Source: an uncultured Candidatus Melainabacteria bacterium (GTDB taxonomy: Bacteria > Cyanobacteriota > Vampirovibrionia > Gastranaerophilales > Gastranaerophilaceae). Taken from it: a DNA stretch of 64,000 nucleotides. The notes under the pieces are model-generated. The model had not been told where the DNA came from, made no database searches, and worked only from the letters and a program-made list of their open reading frames with translations. The DNA lies in NCBI GenBank assembly GCA_934757275.1, contig CAKVLN010000001.1, positions 62,001 through 126,000 of the forward strand, read 5' to 3'. The position numbers and the translations under genes were made by a program. This document shows, in pieces, positions 36,403 to 44,827 of the stretch (positions are counted from its first letter, which is position 1; every line of letters begins with the position of its first letter).

Positions 36403-37401
36403 CTATTCAAAACTCGGGTCATTATATTTTATTTTTTCGAATTCTTCAAAAAATTCATTACTAAAAACTTGCATTTTATCATACTTATCATATAATTCCT
36501 CAAAACTTTTTATATTGTTATTAAAAAGACTATTGTTACTATTAATGGAATAACAACCTTGTACATCTTGCCAAAGGTAAAGTAGTAATTTGTTTTTAAT
36601 AATTTTATTAATCCTTAATTTTGTTTTTTGTTGAACTTCTGCGTCATCAGAAAGAGAATTTTTAATTAAATTATCTTTAAATTCTAAGAAAAATTGACCA
36701 ACTTGTCTGTCTTCATTTTTTCTCATTTTATTTATAATAAATCTATTCAATCCCATATAAAATGTTAACCAGTTTGATTTTATTAATTCATCTTGTTTAA
36801 ATAAAAATATTATAGGATTGTTTTTGTTATAATCCGTTTCATTTGTTTCTTCTTGAATTATTGGTTTGGTTGAAACATATTCCCATTCAAAACGTCGTTT
36901 AAATGCTGTGTCTAAGGGAAAAACATTTTGATCAGTGGTATTTACTGTACATAAGATATTGAAATTAGAAGGTAATTTTATATTATCTCCAATTTCTGTG
37001 GTTAATCTATCTGCAATTTCTTTGTTATTAATCGAGTAGCGACTTTCAAAATGCTCATTTCTGTCCAATAATTGAAATAAGTCTCCAAAAATTGCAGCTG
37101 CATTTCCTCGTGAGAGTTCTTCTATAATCAAATATACATCTTTACTTAGATCTTTATATGCTTCTATCAATGCTCTGGTAAAGGGACCTTCTTTAAATGT
37201 AAAGGTTAGTTCATTCTTGCCATTGTCACGTTGTAAATTTGTGGGAATTAATTGTCCTACAAAATCAGAATAAGAGTATTCTGGGTGTATAACAACCCTA
37301 AATATTTTTGCAGGTAAAATTGAGCTTTCTCTTAGTTTTTGGTCTATTAAGAAACTCTTTCCAGTTCCAGGAGCACCAAAATATATTATTTGTTCATACA
37401 T
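36403..37401 (-). CDS. McrB-like AAA+ motor, short form
   Basis: 332 residues. GAPGTGKS (9-16) is Walker A, IIEELSRGN (92-100) is Walker B, CTVNTTDQNVFPLDTAFKRRFEW (about 151-173, split: VNTTDQNV / LDTAFKRRFEW) is the McrB signature with sensor and Arg finger. In McrB and LlaJI R1 a DNA-recognition domain precedes the motor; here the Walker A starts at residue 9, so that domain is absent. It probably hydrolyses GTP or ATP to drive the neighbouring nuclease. It lies 21 nt after the 315-residue gene. Confidence 0.88.
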   Translation of the reverse strand: MYEQIIYFGAPGTGKSFLIDQKLRESSILPAKIFRVVIHPEYSYSDFVGQLIPTNLQRDNGKNELTFTFKEGPFTRALIEAYKDLSKDVYLIIEELSRGNAAAIFGDLFQLLDRNEHFESRYSINNKEIADRLTTEIGDNIKLPSNFNILCTVNTTDQNVFPLDTAFKRRFEWEYVSTKPIIQEETNETDYNKNNPIIFLFKQDELIKSNWLTFYMGLNRFIINKMRKNEDRQVGQFFLEFKDNLIKNSLSDDAEVQQKTKLRINKIIKNKLLLYLWQDVQGCYSINSNNSLFNNNIKSFEELYDKYDKMQVFSNEFFEEFEKIKYNDPSFE

Positions 37402-37422
37402 AACAAATATTGTCCTTTCTAT

Positions 37423-38370
37423 TTAATTAAAATATTTTTCTAAATATCTTAATATAGTTATACATCTATTAAATTTTTTATTTTTAGATGAAAATACTTT
37501 TCTATAACTTTGACAAAAATTATCATATTCTGAATAATCAACTTTATATCCTGAATTATGCGCAAATATAGCTATCGGAAATATTTGGATCCAATAAAAT
37601 TTTTCATCACTACCTTCAAAGATATTGTTTTTAATTTTTGTTTCTAATTCGTAAGTTTTGATTTTTAATAATTTGCGAGTGAAATCTATCTTATAATACT
37701 TGTTTTCATATATTTCAGTACAGTTTGCGTAACGTTCTTTAATAAAAGTTTTAATATTATCTGGTATAGTATCTCTATGAATTGTTGGATAATCAAATAA
37801 TACTAAATAATCTAAGCCTATTTTTATTAATATAGAAATTGTAGTTATAATTGAATCAGCTGTAATTTCCTTATTTGCAATATTTATAAGCATAAATTTA
37901 TGATTTGCACATGTATAATTTGCAGTATTTAGGTAATCTTCCATATAATCTACGAGTGCTGGAAATAAAGTCTGCGATATAAATATATTTCGAGAATTTT
38001 CTCGAGTAGGAGTGAAAAATACATACTCTATAATATTTCTTGCATAAGTAATTTCATCTTGTTGAAAAACATAATAACCGTTTTGCTTGTATTCATTAAT
38101 TAAAGTAGTATCAATTTGTGTATCTTCAATAATAGCACCACTTCTTCTACTTTTTTTATAAAATGGGAACTGTTCTTGCAAAGATTCATATATTACTTTT
38201 GAAATGTTTAATTTTTTATTAAAAGCATTAACCTTTTTGAGGAGTAGAAGTTCTATGTCCTCTTTTGAATATTCTGATAAAATTACTTCATCATCAAAAA
38301 TATCTTTAATGTTATCACAATTAAGTGCTAAGAAACGAAACGTTTTTTTCAATGTTAAATACTCCCGCAA
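37423..38370 (-). CDS. Unrecognised protein of the restriction island (candidate recognition subunit)
   Basis: 315 residues, no family recognised and no obvious catalytic motif. Mostly charged helices with a beta-rich centre (KFMLINIANKEITADSIITT; LDYLVLFDYPTIHRD). It overlaps the methylase end by 16 nt and precedes the motor gene, so it is translated as part of the restriction operon. The AAA+ protein lacks its usual N-terminal DNA-binding domain; this protein could supply that function, but nothing in the sequence proves it. A control or inhibitor protein is another possibility. Confidence 0.75.
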   Translation of the reverse strand: MREYLTLKKTFRFLALNCDNIKDIFDDEVILSEYSKEDIELLLLKKVNAFNKKLNISKVIYESLQEQFPFYKKSRRSGAIIEDTQIDTTLINEYKQNGYYVFQQDEITYARNIIEYVFFTPTRENSRNIFISQTLFPALVDYMEDYLNTANYTCANHKFMLINIANKEITADSIITTISILIKIGLDYLVLFDYPTIHRDTIPDNIKTFIKERYANCTEIYENKYYKIDFTRKLLKIKTYELETKIKNNIFEGSDEKFYWIQIFPIAIFAHNSGYKVDYSEYDNFCQSYRKVFSSKNKKFNRCITILRYLEKYFN

Positions 38371-40220
38371 ATATTATAATTTTTGATAACTACTTCTGTT
38401 CGTGGATATTTGATGCCAGTTTCTCCTATAATATTCATAATAAAACCGTGTTCTTTAATCCATTCGATTAATAAGTTATGTTTTTTTTCGTTGTGGTTAA
38501 TTACATTTGAAAGTAGAAATTTATATCCATTTTCGTGAAGTTTTAATAGATATTGTAGCAGCTCTGTTTCTTTATTAATATCCCAACCTTCAAGTCCCCT
38601 TTTTCCATCATTATATTCAGCATTGGTAATAAAGTATGGTGGATCAAAGTAGAATAATGTATCCTGAGGAAATTTTGTAAAATCAATGTTTTGAAATTCA
38701 TTACAAGTTAAATTATATGTTTTTGTTTTTGTTCTGAAATTAATAATTCTGTTGCATATACCTGTGCTATATTCATTATTCCCAACTGGTGTATTCATTT
38801 TTTTGCTGTTATTAAATCTTATCATGTTTTGAAATGAGTACATTTGTAAAACAAACAAGACTAATGGTGTTTTATTTTTATTATAATAATCTCTTAATGC
38901 TATATATGCTTCTTTGTTTTTTTTGTGTAAATTATATTCTTTTATAATTTTTTCAATTTTTTCTATAATATCTTTAGAATCTTCCTCTAATAACATTTTT
39001 ATAATTTCATATATGTATTTGTTATATTCATTATAAACAACTCTTTCTGTTGCAACTAAATTCGCTCCTACATTAAAAGCTCCTCCCATTGCATCGACAA
39101 ATGTTCCAATATGCTTTGGTAAATGTTTATATAATTGTGGCAATATGTTATCTTTACTGCCAGAGTAATTCAATGGAGATTTATTTATCGTTATATCTTT
39201 TTCAAAATATATAATAACCTCTTTTAAATTTTCATTATTGCCTTTTTGGCTGATATTATTTGTCGCATATTCTCGATAATCAAAATATTCGACATAAACT
39301 TCGGAATTTTTAGCAAATTTTTTTGCCAGTTCAATTAAATCTTGCAATTGAATTATTGATTGGTTGCTGTAACTAACAAGAATGTGTTTGAATTGGATTT
39401 GTCTAAATAAATCTTCAAATTCTATAATGGCTTTTGTTTTATTAGAATATCCTGAAAGTTCTCGATTATAACGACGCCCAGTTTTTCCAAAGATTTCTGG
39501 ATAATCATATTTTGCTATAGTTTCTAGTAGATGATAAGAATTTGTATATTGTGTAGTTGTGTAAGGTGTATCAATATAAGCTATATCACCAGAAATTTCT
39601 CTGATAAGCTTATTTGTATTTGTATTGAAGACAATGTTATCAAACAATATTTCAGTTTCACAAATAGACAGTGGCTCTAATGTAAATTTTTTTAATGCTC
39701 TTGTTTCCCAGAACTTAAAATATGCTTGGTACGTACCTGAAGTATTTGAAACTTTCAAGGAAGACTCCAATAGCGAAGCGAGTAAAAAGTAATATTCTTT
39801 TTCATTAATTATTGAATTTTTGTAATACTCTTCTATGTCAAGTCTCATTCCATCAATTTTAGAAGCATTTACTTCTGAAAAATACATTCTATTACTTTGT
39901 GGTGTATAAGTTTGATATATAAAGTAATTTTTTTGTGGAGAATAGGTTTTGTTATTTAAGATAACGAAAGGGGACTCTTTGTACTGCTTTTTAAAATTTT
40001 GAAAATTAGGAATCTTTTTATTTAGTAATTTTGCTTTACAAATAATACTTGAAAAAGTCATGTAATCATTTGCGATTATTTTGTATCTATTTTTGTAATG
40101 ATCACCGACAGAACAAGTTCCAGCAAACAAATCAGCAAAGATCTCACCTTTTATTTTATATTTACTTATAACACTGTCTATAAAATTTAATAATTTTGTT
40201 TTGTTGCCTAAATAGCGCAT
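38355..40220 (-). CDS. Fused double N6-adenine DNA methyltransferase (FokI type)
   Basis: 621 residues containing two D12-class methyltransferase domains in tandem. Domain 1: FADLFAGTCSVG (motif I, 28-39) and DTPY (motif IV, 217-220). Domain 2: FVDAMGGAFNVGAN (374-387) and DPPY (526-529), introduced by SPLNYSGSKDNI. This is the layout of M.FokI, in which each half methylates adenine on one strand of an asymmetric site. DTPY instead of DPPY in the first half still fits the D-x-P-Y pattern. A promoter-like TTGACT and an AT-rich -10 lie upstream in the end of the TPR gene. Confidence 0.9.
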   Translation of the reverse strand: MRYLGNKTKLLNFIDSVISKYKIKGEIFADLFAGTCSVGDHYKNRYKIIANDYMTFSSIICKAKLLNKKIPNFQNFKKQYKESPFVILNNKTYSPQKNYFIYQTYTPQSNRMYFSEVNASKIDGMRLDIEEYYKNSIINEKEYYFLLASLLESSLKVSNTSGTYQAYFKFWETRALKKFTLEPLSICETEILFDNIVFNTNTNKLIREISGDIAYIDTPYTTTQYTNSYHLLETIAKYDYPEIFGKTGRRYNRELSGYSNKTKAIIEFEDLFRQIQFKHILVSYSNQSIIQLQDLIELAKKFAKNSEVYVEYFDYREYATNNISQKGNNENLKEVIIYFEKDITINKSPLNYSGSKDNILPQLYKHLPKHIGTFVDAMGGAFNVGANLVATERVVYNEYNKYIYEIIKMLLEEDSKDIIEKIEKIIKEYNLHKKNKEAYIALRDYYNKNKTPLVLFVLQMYSFQNMIRFNNSKKMNTPVGNNEYSTGICNRIINFRTKTKTYNLTCNEFQNIDFTKFPQDTLFYFDPPYFITNAEYNDGKRGLEGWDINKETELLQYLLKLHENGYKFLLSNVINHNEKKHNLLIEWIKEHGFIMNIIGETGIKYPRTEVVIKNYNICGSI

Positions 40221-40268
40221 GTATATATTCCAATCTACTCAACGATATTTTACACATATCATGTAAAG

Positions 40269-41042
40269 TCAATCAACCAGTGTCAAAGTATTTTCTTTTG
40301 AAAAATATTTGTTTCTTAGCTCTTCAACTCTTGAGCGGGCGAAAATTGCATCTTCTGAAAATTGTTTTAATTCCAAGAATTTTTTATAATATCGTATTGC
40401 ATCGTTATATTTTGCCAATTTGTCGAAACTCATTGCAATTCCTAGATAAGCCTTGTAGTAATCTGGATTTCTTTTTATCAATTGGAAAAATGTCCTAGAC
40501 GCCTCTACAAAATTGCCCATTCCCATGAGCATTGCAGCTTTGTTGTAGTAAGCTTTCAAAAATTCTGGGTTTGTTTCGATTAATTTGTTATAAATCATTA
40601 ACGATAAATCTGCTTCGTCAACAAGTTCGTGTGCAATTGCGAGTTGAATTTGTGCTTCTAAATTTTCTCTATTAATTAAAATTGCTTTAATTAAGTATTC
40701 AATAGCTTTTTCAGGGTGCCCATCAGAAAGATAGCAAACTCCAATTTCAAAGAAAAATTCGTCATTACTGTCGTCAATTTTAACTAATTTTAATAATGTA
40801 GAAATAGCTTTTTTGTATTCTTTTAGATACTTGTAAGAAATCGCAAGACCAAAATAAGCCTTCGTTTCAGCCCTCTCCATCATGATTGCTTGTAGATAAG
40901 TTTGTACAGACTCTTTATACATTTTTGCAAATCTAAGAGCATCAGCCTTCACGCACAAGTTATATGAGCGTGAACGTGCTGGCATAGTAACCTTTTCGCT
41001 TGCTTTTGCAAGGTTCTTATCTATAGTCGCATCAATTTGCAT
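40269..41042 (-). CDS. TPR-repeat protein
   Basis: 257 residues, about six tetratricopeptide repeats: AYFGLAISYKYLKEYKKAIS, FFEIGVCYLSDGHPEKAIEY, AQIQLAIAHELVDEADLS, AYYNKAAMLMGMGNFVEAS, AYLGIAMSFDKLAKYNDAI. No signal peptide, so cytoplasmic; TPRs mediate protein contacts and give no enzyme function. GGGAGAGAG precedes the ATG. It borders the restriction island. Confidence 0.88.
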   Translation of the reverse strand: MQIDATIDKNLAKASEKVTMPARSRSYNLCVKADALRFAKMYKESVQTYLQAIMMERAETKAYFGLAISYKYLKEYKKAISTLLKLVKIDDSNDEFFFEIGVCYLSDGHPEKAIEYLIKAILINRENLEAQIQLAIAHELVDEADLSLMIYNKLIETNPEFLKAYYNKAAMLMGMGNFVEASRTFFQLIKRNPDYYKAYLGIAMSFDKLAKYNDAIRYYKKFLELKQFSEDAIFARSRVEELRNKYFSKENTLTLVD

Positions 41043-41162
41043 AACTCTCTCCCAATTTTATATTACACAATTAGGCGAGCCTTTATAACGACCATAAGAT
41101 TTAAAAAATTAGTCCAATGGATTAATGTTAATTTGCAAAAAGAACTTTTCTTGATGTTAAAG

Positions 41163-41576
41163 CTATTTCATTAAATTCCCAAATAACTTTATCATAGTTC
41201 TTGTAAAATTTTTCTTAATAGGCTTCACTTCATCTAAAACAATGCTTTCGTTTTTGATTAATTGGCGTCTTACCTTGTTAGTTTTGTGGTACATATCGTT
41301 GCAAACCTGCTTAAATTCCTTGTCTGCACGAACAAAACTATCTTGCTCATTAAGCATTGACATATTTATTTTTGCACTTTTGGGGAAATCATTTGTTCTT
41401 TGATTTTGTCTTGCTAATAACCCAAGCGTAGGGTTTTCTTTGCAATCTTTCAAATGATTTTCTGCATATTTTGTAAGTTGACGATTAAAAGAGTATGGCG
41501 CATCAATAATGCCATTGCTTAATTGCGCATTTGTTCTAATGTTCTCAAATCTGCCAAAACCACAAATTTCTGTCAT
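41163..41576 (-). CDS. Small basic protein, unknown
   Basis: 137 residues, no recognised family. Opens MTEICGFGRFENIRTNAQ; polar, rich in Asn and Lys, with a basic C-terminal third (NKVRRQLIKNESIV, then VKPIKKNFTRTMIKLFGN). No membrane helix or signal peptide. TTTAGGAGAAATTAT gives a clear ribosome site, which is the main evidence that it is a gene. Confidence 0.7.
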   Translation of the reverse strand: MTEICGFGRFENIRTNAQLSNGIIDAPYSFNRQLTKYAENHLKDCKENPTLGLLARQNQRTNDFPKSAKINMSMLNEQDSFVRADKEFKQVCNDMYHKTNKVRRQLIKNESIVLDEVKPIKKNFTRTMIKLFGNLMK

Positions 41577-41733
41577 ATAATTTCTCCTAAATAAACTGTC
41601 CTCAATTACTTATAAACCCCTAAAAACATTTTTTGCTATTTTGTTTCAAAAACTTTACAAAGCAATTTGTAATAGCTTGCGTTACCAAGCCGTTACTCCA
41701 AAACATTGAAGATTATATGACGACTTATTCCAA

Positions 41734-42033
41734 CTAACCAAGAGTCTTGATTGGTTGAATCTTGCTTATATCATCTGCGATTTCACGTCTTGCAATTCTT
41801 AGTTCATAATCTTCTTGATAACGTAAGAAATAACCTTGCGAAAGTCCAAAGTATGTTGTCAAACGCAAATCAGTATCAGCAGTAATTCGTCTTTGCCCTT
41901 TAACGATTTGGTGTATTCTGTTTGGTGGTACAAATATCGCATTAGCTAGAGCATTCTGCGTTAGATGAAATGGTTCAATAAATTCTTCCTTTAGCATTTC
42001 GCCAACTGTTGTAAGTTCAATATATTCAGTCAT
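41734..42033 (-). CDS. higA: HigA antitoxin, XRE-type
   Basis: 99 residues. The HTH LTQNALANAIFVPPNRIHQIVKGQRRIT (split: LTQNALANAIFVP / NRIHQIVKGQRRIT) with GEMLKEEFIEPF before it and DTDLRLTTYFGLSQGYFLRYQ after it is the HigA/VapI signature. A GGAGTACAATT ribosome site precedes the ATG. It lies 100 nt downstream of higB with its own promoter in the gap, so extra antitoxin can be made. Confidence 0.93.
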   Translation of the reverse strand: MTEYIELTTVGEMLKEEFIEPFHLTQNALANAIFVPPNRIHQIVKGQRRITADTDLRLTTYFGLSQGYFLRYQEDYELRIARREIADDISKIQPIKTLG

Positions 42034-42067
42034 AATTGTACTCCAAATTTAAGTAATATCTATCTAT

Positions 42068-42096
42068 ATTATATAGTACGTACCACGTAATTTCAA
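42068..42096 (-). promoter_or_regulatory. Internal higA promoter with palindromic operator
   Basis: On the minus strand: TTGAAA (42091-42096), 17 bp, TATAAT (42068-42073). The spacer contains a TACGT-GGT-ACGTA palindrome (42077-42089), the likely HigA/HigBA operator. Position between the toxin and antitoxin genes. Confidence 0.75.
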
Positions 42097-42133
42097 CCCC
42101 AAATAAAGATTCTCTTTAGATATCTTATCAATT

Positions 42134-42415
42134 CTAATGGTAATCAACAATTTCAACATCAAAGGAACAATTGTCTAACCACTTAAAGCAAATTCTAAAT
42201 TGGTTGTTAATGCGTATAGAATATTGACCTTGTCTATCGCCAGTCAACACTTCTAAGTGATTACTTGGCGGAATCTTTAAATCATCAAGTACAGAAGCTA
42301 CGTTTAGCATTCTCAATTTCTGTAAAGCTCGTTTCTGTATGTCGTGAGGAAGCTTCTTGCTAAACTCTTCATTCCATATCTTTTCGGTTTCTTTGCACTT
42401 GAAAGTCTTAATCAT
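42134..42415 (-). CDS. higB: HigB toxin (RelE superfamily)
   Basis: 93 residues. IKTFKCKETEKIWNEEFSKKLP, then LRMLNVASVLDDLKIPPSNHLEVL and GQYSIRINNQFRICFKW is the classical HigB sequence, a ribosome-dependent mRNA endonuclease. No Shine-Dalgarno; an extended -10 (TGCTAGAAT) ends 6 nt before the ATG, so the message may be leaderless. Toxin-first order with higA. Confidence 0.93.
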   Translation of the reverse strand: MIKTFKCKETEKIWNEEFSKKLPHDIQKRALQKLRMLNVASVLDDLKIPPSNHLEVLTGDRQGQYSIRINNQFRICFKWLDNCSFDVEIVDYH

Positions 42416-42471
42416 TCTTCTATTCTAGCATAGAAAGTTGGCATGAGTGTAGTTAGTTACTTCTATTTGTA

Positions 42472-42699
42472 TTACTTAAAGAATCTTATATGTTTATACT
42501 TTCTATTTGTTTTTATCTCACTCATAAATATTTCTTTAATATGTTCAATTGAAAGTTTATCAACTTTCATTAAAATATTAGCTAAACGCTTTTGAATTTC
42601 TTCATCTTTACAATTAATAGTTTCTTTGTATTCTGAATACAATTCCTCAAATTTGTTATTATCTTTGAGGGGCTTTAAGAGTTGTAATTCTATATCCAT
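42472..42699 (-). CDS. Small helical protein, unknown
   Basis: 75 residues, Glu/Lys-rich and predicted helical throughout (MDIELQLLKPLKDN, then YSEYKETINCKDEEIQKRL). No recognised family. Supported by GGGAAGGGAG upstream of the ATG. It lies between tRNA-Glu and higBA on the same strand. A chance reading frame is possible. Confidence 0.5.
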   Translation of the reverse strand: MDIELQLLKPLKDNNKFEELYSEYKETINCKDEEIQKRLANILMKVDKLSIEHIKEIFMSEIKTNRKYKHIRFFK

Positions 42700-42774
42700 T
42701 TGCGTACTCCCTTCCCGTTACCACGCCGTTACCAAAACACGCATTTGCGGGGTATTTTGTACAAATCTAAGCAT

Positions 42775-42798
42775 TAAAAAAGAGCCTTTCGGCTCTTA
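42775..42798 (-). terminator. Terminator of the tRNA-Glu transcript
   Basis: AAGAGCC-GAAA-GGCTCTT followed by TTTT on the minus strand, about 10 nt after the tRNA 3' end. Confidence 0.9.
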
Positions 42799-42807
42799 TC
42801 TTTTAAA

Positions 42808-42883
42808 TGGTACCCCCAAGCGAATTCGAATCGCTGTCTACACCGTGAAAGGGTGTTGTCCTAGGCCTCTAGACGATGGGGGC
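42808..42883 (-). tRNA. tRNA-Glu (anticodon TTC)
   Basis: On the minus strand it begins GCCCCCATCGTCTAGAGG and ends TGGGGGTACCA, with CCA encoded. The anticodon stem-loop is ACACCC-TTTCACG-GTGT, with TTC at the centre; GATTCGAATTC is the T-loop. The acceptor GCCCCCA/TGGGGGT is the same as cyanobacterial tRNA-Glu. Terminator directly downstream. Confidence 0.96.
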
Positions 42884-43005
42884 TTATCGACAATTTCTAT
42901 ATTATCAAATCAATCTTTAATGTCAAGCAAAAAGTTTTAAAAATTTTTTTTGCTTGAATTTATAGCGTCTTAATCATAAAATTAAAGAAAAGAATTGAGG
43001 AATTT

Positions 43006-43758
43006 ATGATTAACAGAAAATCTCGTGATGAAATTAAAAGAATGCGACACGCAGGTCACATCGTAGCACTTGTTCACAAAAAAATGAAAGAAGTGGTTGA
43101 ACCTGGAATTTCAACTAAAGAACTTGATAATATTGCGATGAAAGTGATTAAAGAAAACAAAGCAATTCCAACCTTTTTAGGATATTGTGGCTTTCCTGCT
43201 TGCATTTGCACTTCAATAAACGAAAAAGTCGTTCACGGCATTCCTTCTGAATCAGAAATTCTTAAAGAAGGCGACATCATTGCAATAGACGTTGGTGCAA
43301 CTTATGGTGGCATGGTTGGTGATAGCGCATGGTCTTACGCAGTTGGAAAAATTTCTGAAGAAAAACAAATACTTATGAAAGCAACTGAAGAAGCTCTTTT
43401 TGCTGGCATTGCAAAAATGAAAGCAGGTAATGTCCTAGATGACATTTCTGGAGCAATAGAAGATGTTGCAAATAGTTACAAACTAGGTATCGTACGTCAA
43501 TATGGCGGTCATGGTGTTGGACACGAAATGCATGAAGATCCGTTCTTGTTCAATTATAGAGTTGGCGACCAAACACCAATAAAAACAAACATGGTTATTG
43601 CAATTGAGCCAATGTTAAATCTAGGTGGCGACGAAGTGTTCGTTGAAGATGACAAATGGGGCGTTGTAACAAAAGACAGAAAACCATCTGCGCACTTTGA
43701 ACACACAGTTCTAGCTACAGATGGCGAGCCAATCTTGATGACAACTCTTATGGAGTAA
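43006..43758 (+). CDS. map: Methionine aminopeptidase, type I
   Basis: 250 residues. It removes N-terminal Met in the cytoplasm. Metal-site motifs are all visible: VVHGIPS, AIDVGATYGGMVGDSA (two Asp), GGHGVGHEMHEDP (His), IEPML (Glu) and FEHTVL (Glu). TTGAGGAATTT precedes the ATG. Monocistronic as far as visible. Confidence 0.98.
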   Translation: MINRKSRDEIKRMRHAGHIVALVHKKMKEVVEPGISTKELDNIAMKVIKENKAIPTFLGYCGFPACICTSINEKVVHGIPSESEILKEGDIIAIDVGATYGGMVGDSAWSYAVGKISEEKQILMKATEEALFAGIAKMKAGNVLDDISGAIEDVANSYKLGIVRQYGGHGVGHEMHEDPFLFNYRVGDQTPIKTNMVIAIEPMLNLGGDEVFVEDDKWGVVTKDRKPSAHFEHTVLATDGEPILMTTLME

Positions 43759-43761
43759 AGC

Positions 43762-44217
43762 TTACTTCAATGTCCAGATGCTTACAGTATTAACTCTGCC
43801 TGTTGCGTTATCTTTACATTGAGTTGTGAATTTTGTTCCGTCGCATGTTGTTTTGCCATCAATAGATGTACAAACTTCTGTGCCAATTGTTGTACGGGTT
43901 CTTTTATCAGCTTGTCCTTTAATGTTTGATTTTTGGTCAGCAGCTGCTTGTTGGATATCTTTTATTGAAAAAGTATAATCTTTTGCAGATTCAGCAGTAT
44001 TTGACATTCCAATAAATTGGTATGCAACTGCGGCATCTTTGCTTATACATTTTAAGTTTTGATTATATTGATTATAAACTTGTCCATTTTTTACAGTATA
44101 TTTTCTGTCATTTATTTGAAAGCCAAAATTACCTTTAAACTTTACGTCTTTTTTATACTTTTGTCCATTTCTTTCATAATAAACTGGAATTGATGCTTCG
44201 CCAACTTGTTGTACCAT
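43762..44217 (-). CDS. Unknown 151-residue protein
   Basis: No recognised family. Beta-rich first half (ASIPVYYERNGQKYKKDVKF, then YTVKNGQVYNQYNQNLKC), Gln/Ala-rich middle and a Cys/Thr-rich end (EVCTSIDGKTTCDGTKFTTQC). Three C-terminal cysteines might form disulfides, but there is no signal peptide. TAAGGAGCAAATA marks the start. Convergent with map, 3 nt apart. Confidence 0.7.
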   Translation of the reverse strand: MVQQVGEASIPVYYERNGQKYKKDVKFKGNFGFQINDRKYTVKNGQVYNQYNQNLKCISKDAAVAYQFIGMSNTAESAKDYTFSIKDIQQAAADQKSNIKGQADKRTRTTIGTEVCTSIDGKTTCDGTKFTTQCKDNATGRVNTVSIWTLK

Positions 44218-44377
44218 TATTTGCTCCTTATTAATATCTCGTATGTATATATAAAGTCTTTTAAGATGAAAAAATTGACTTTTTTGTTTTGATTATTAAG
44301 AATTGTAAAATATTTTACCTATGGACAAATGTTTTTGTGTGTTATAAAATCAAGTTAAACGATTAAAAGAGGTAAAG

Positions 44378-44620
44378 ATGGATCAAATTATTAAAGTAGC
44401 GTGGGAACTTAATGAAAACGCAGAAAACCGTTATAGATTAGTTTATGAAATCGCTGAACTTGCTAAAAAGTTAGTTGACGAAACTCAAATGAAGAAAGCC
44501 CGAGACGAGTTTGGTTTTGAAGAAGCAGTTACCGATAGTGCATACAAAAAGGAAAACCCTGTTGAACATGCGATTATGGTTAAGGCTTCTGAGTCAGATG
44601 ATACTGAACTTGTAGGCTAG
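44378..44620 (+). CDS. rpoZ: RNA polymerase omega subunit, cyanobacterial-like
   Basis: 80 residues. ENRYRLVYEIAELAKKLVDE matches the omega core helix (NRY...V...A..AK), and NPVEHAIMVKASESDDTELVG matches the 'KPVIRAIIEM...PEIIG' ending of cyanobacterial omega. Omega supports assembly of the beta-prime subunit. AGAGGTAAAG precedes the ATG and a clean terminator follows. The similarity is moderate. Confidence 0.65.
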   Translation: MDQIIKVAWELNENAENRYRLVYEIAELAKKLVDETQMKKARDEFGFEEAVTDSAYKKENPVEHAIMVKASESDDTELVG

Positions 44621-44637
44621 TTTAACATTTTTGAAAT

Positions 44638-44671
44638 AAAAAAGAACTTCCTATAAGGAAGTTCTTTTTTA
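44638..44671 (+). terminator. Terminator after rpoZ
   Basis: AAAAAAGAACTTCC-TATAA-GGAAGTTCTTTTTT, a 14-bp stem with a T-run, 18 nt after the stop. Confidence 0.95.
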
Positions 44672-44775
44672 TTGTATAAATAGCAAATATCAAATTTTAA
44701 TGCAATGTAACATTTTGTAAATAACATAGCAATTTTTTATATTGATGATATTTAGAATGAAAGGAAGGTTGTAGT

Positions 44776-44823
44776 ATGAACAAACATAGTAAAAAATTAA
44801 TGAACCTAAAGTGGGGGTTGTAG
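44776..44823 (+). CDS. 15-codon leader ORF upstream of the duplicated FKG gene
   Basis: Reads MNKHSKKLMNLKWGL and stop, with a good GAAAGGAAGG ribosome site. It ends 4 nt before the ATG of the next gene, whose own GGGGG ribosome site lies inside its last codons. The layout suits translational coupling or attenuation. It may be chance. Confidence 0.4.
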   Translation: MNKHSKKLMNLKWGL

Positions 44824-44827
44824 AATT

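Noticed and set aside
35156..37401. Classical McrBC methyl-dependent system
   Set aside because: The motor lacks the N-terminal recognition domain, the nuclease resembles LlaJI rather than McrC, and a cognate methylase is in the operon, which argues for a modification-protected system.
44103..44163. KFKG in the 151-residue protein at 43.8-44.2 kb as another FKG member
   Set aside because: The tripeptide is within a beta-rich region with no similar surrounding block, so it is probably chance.
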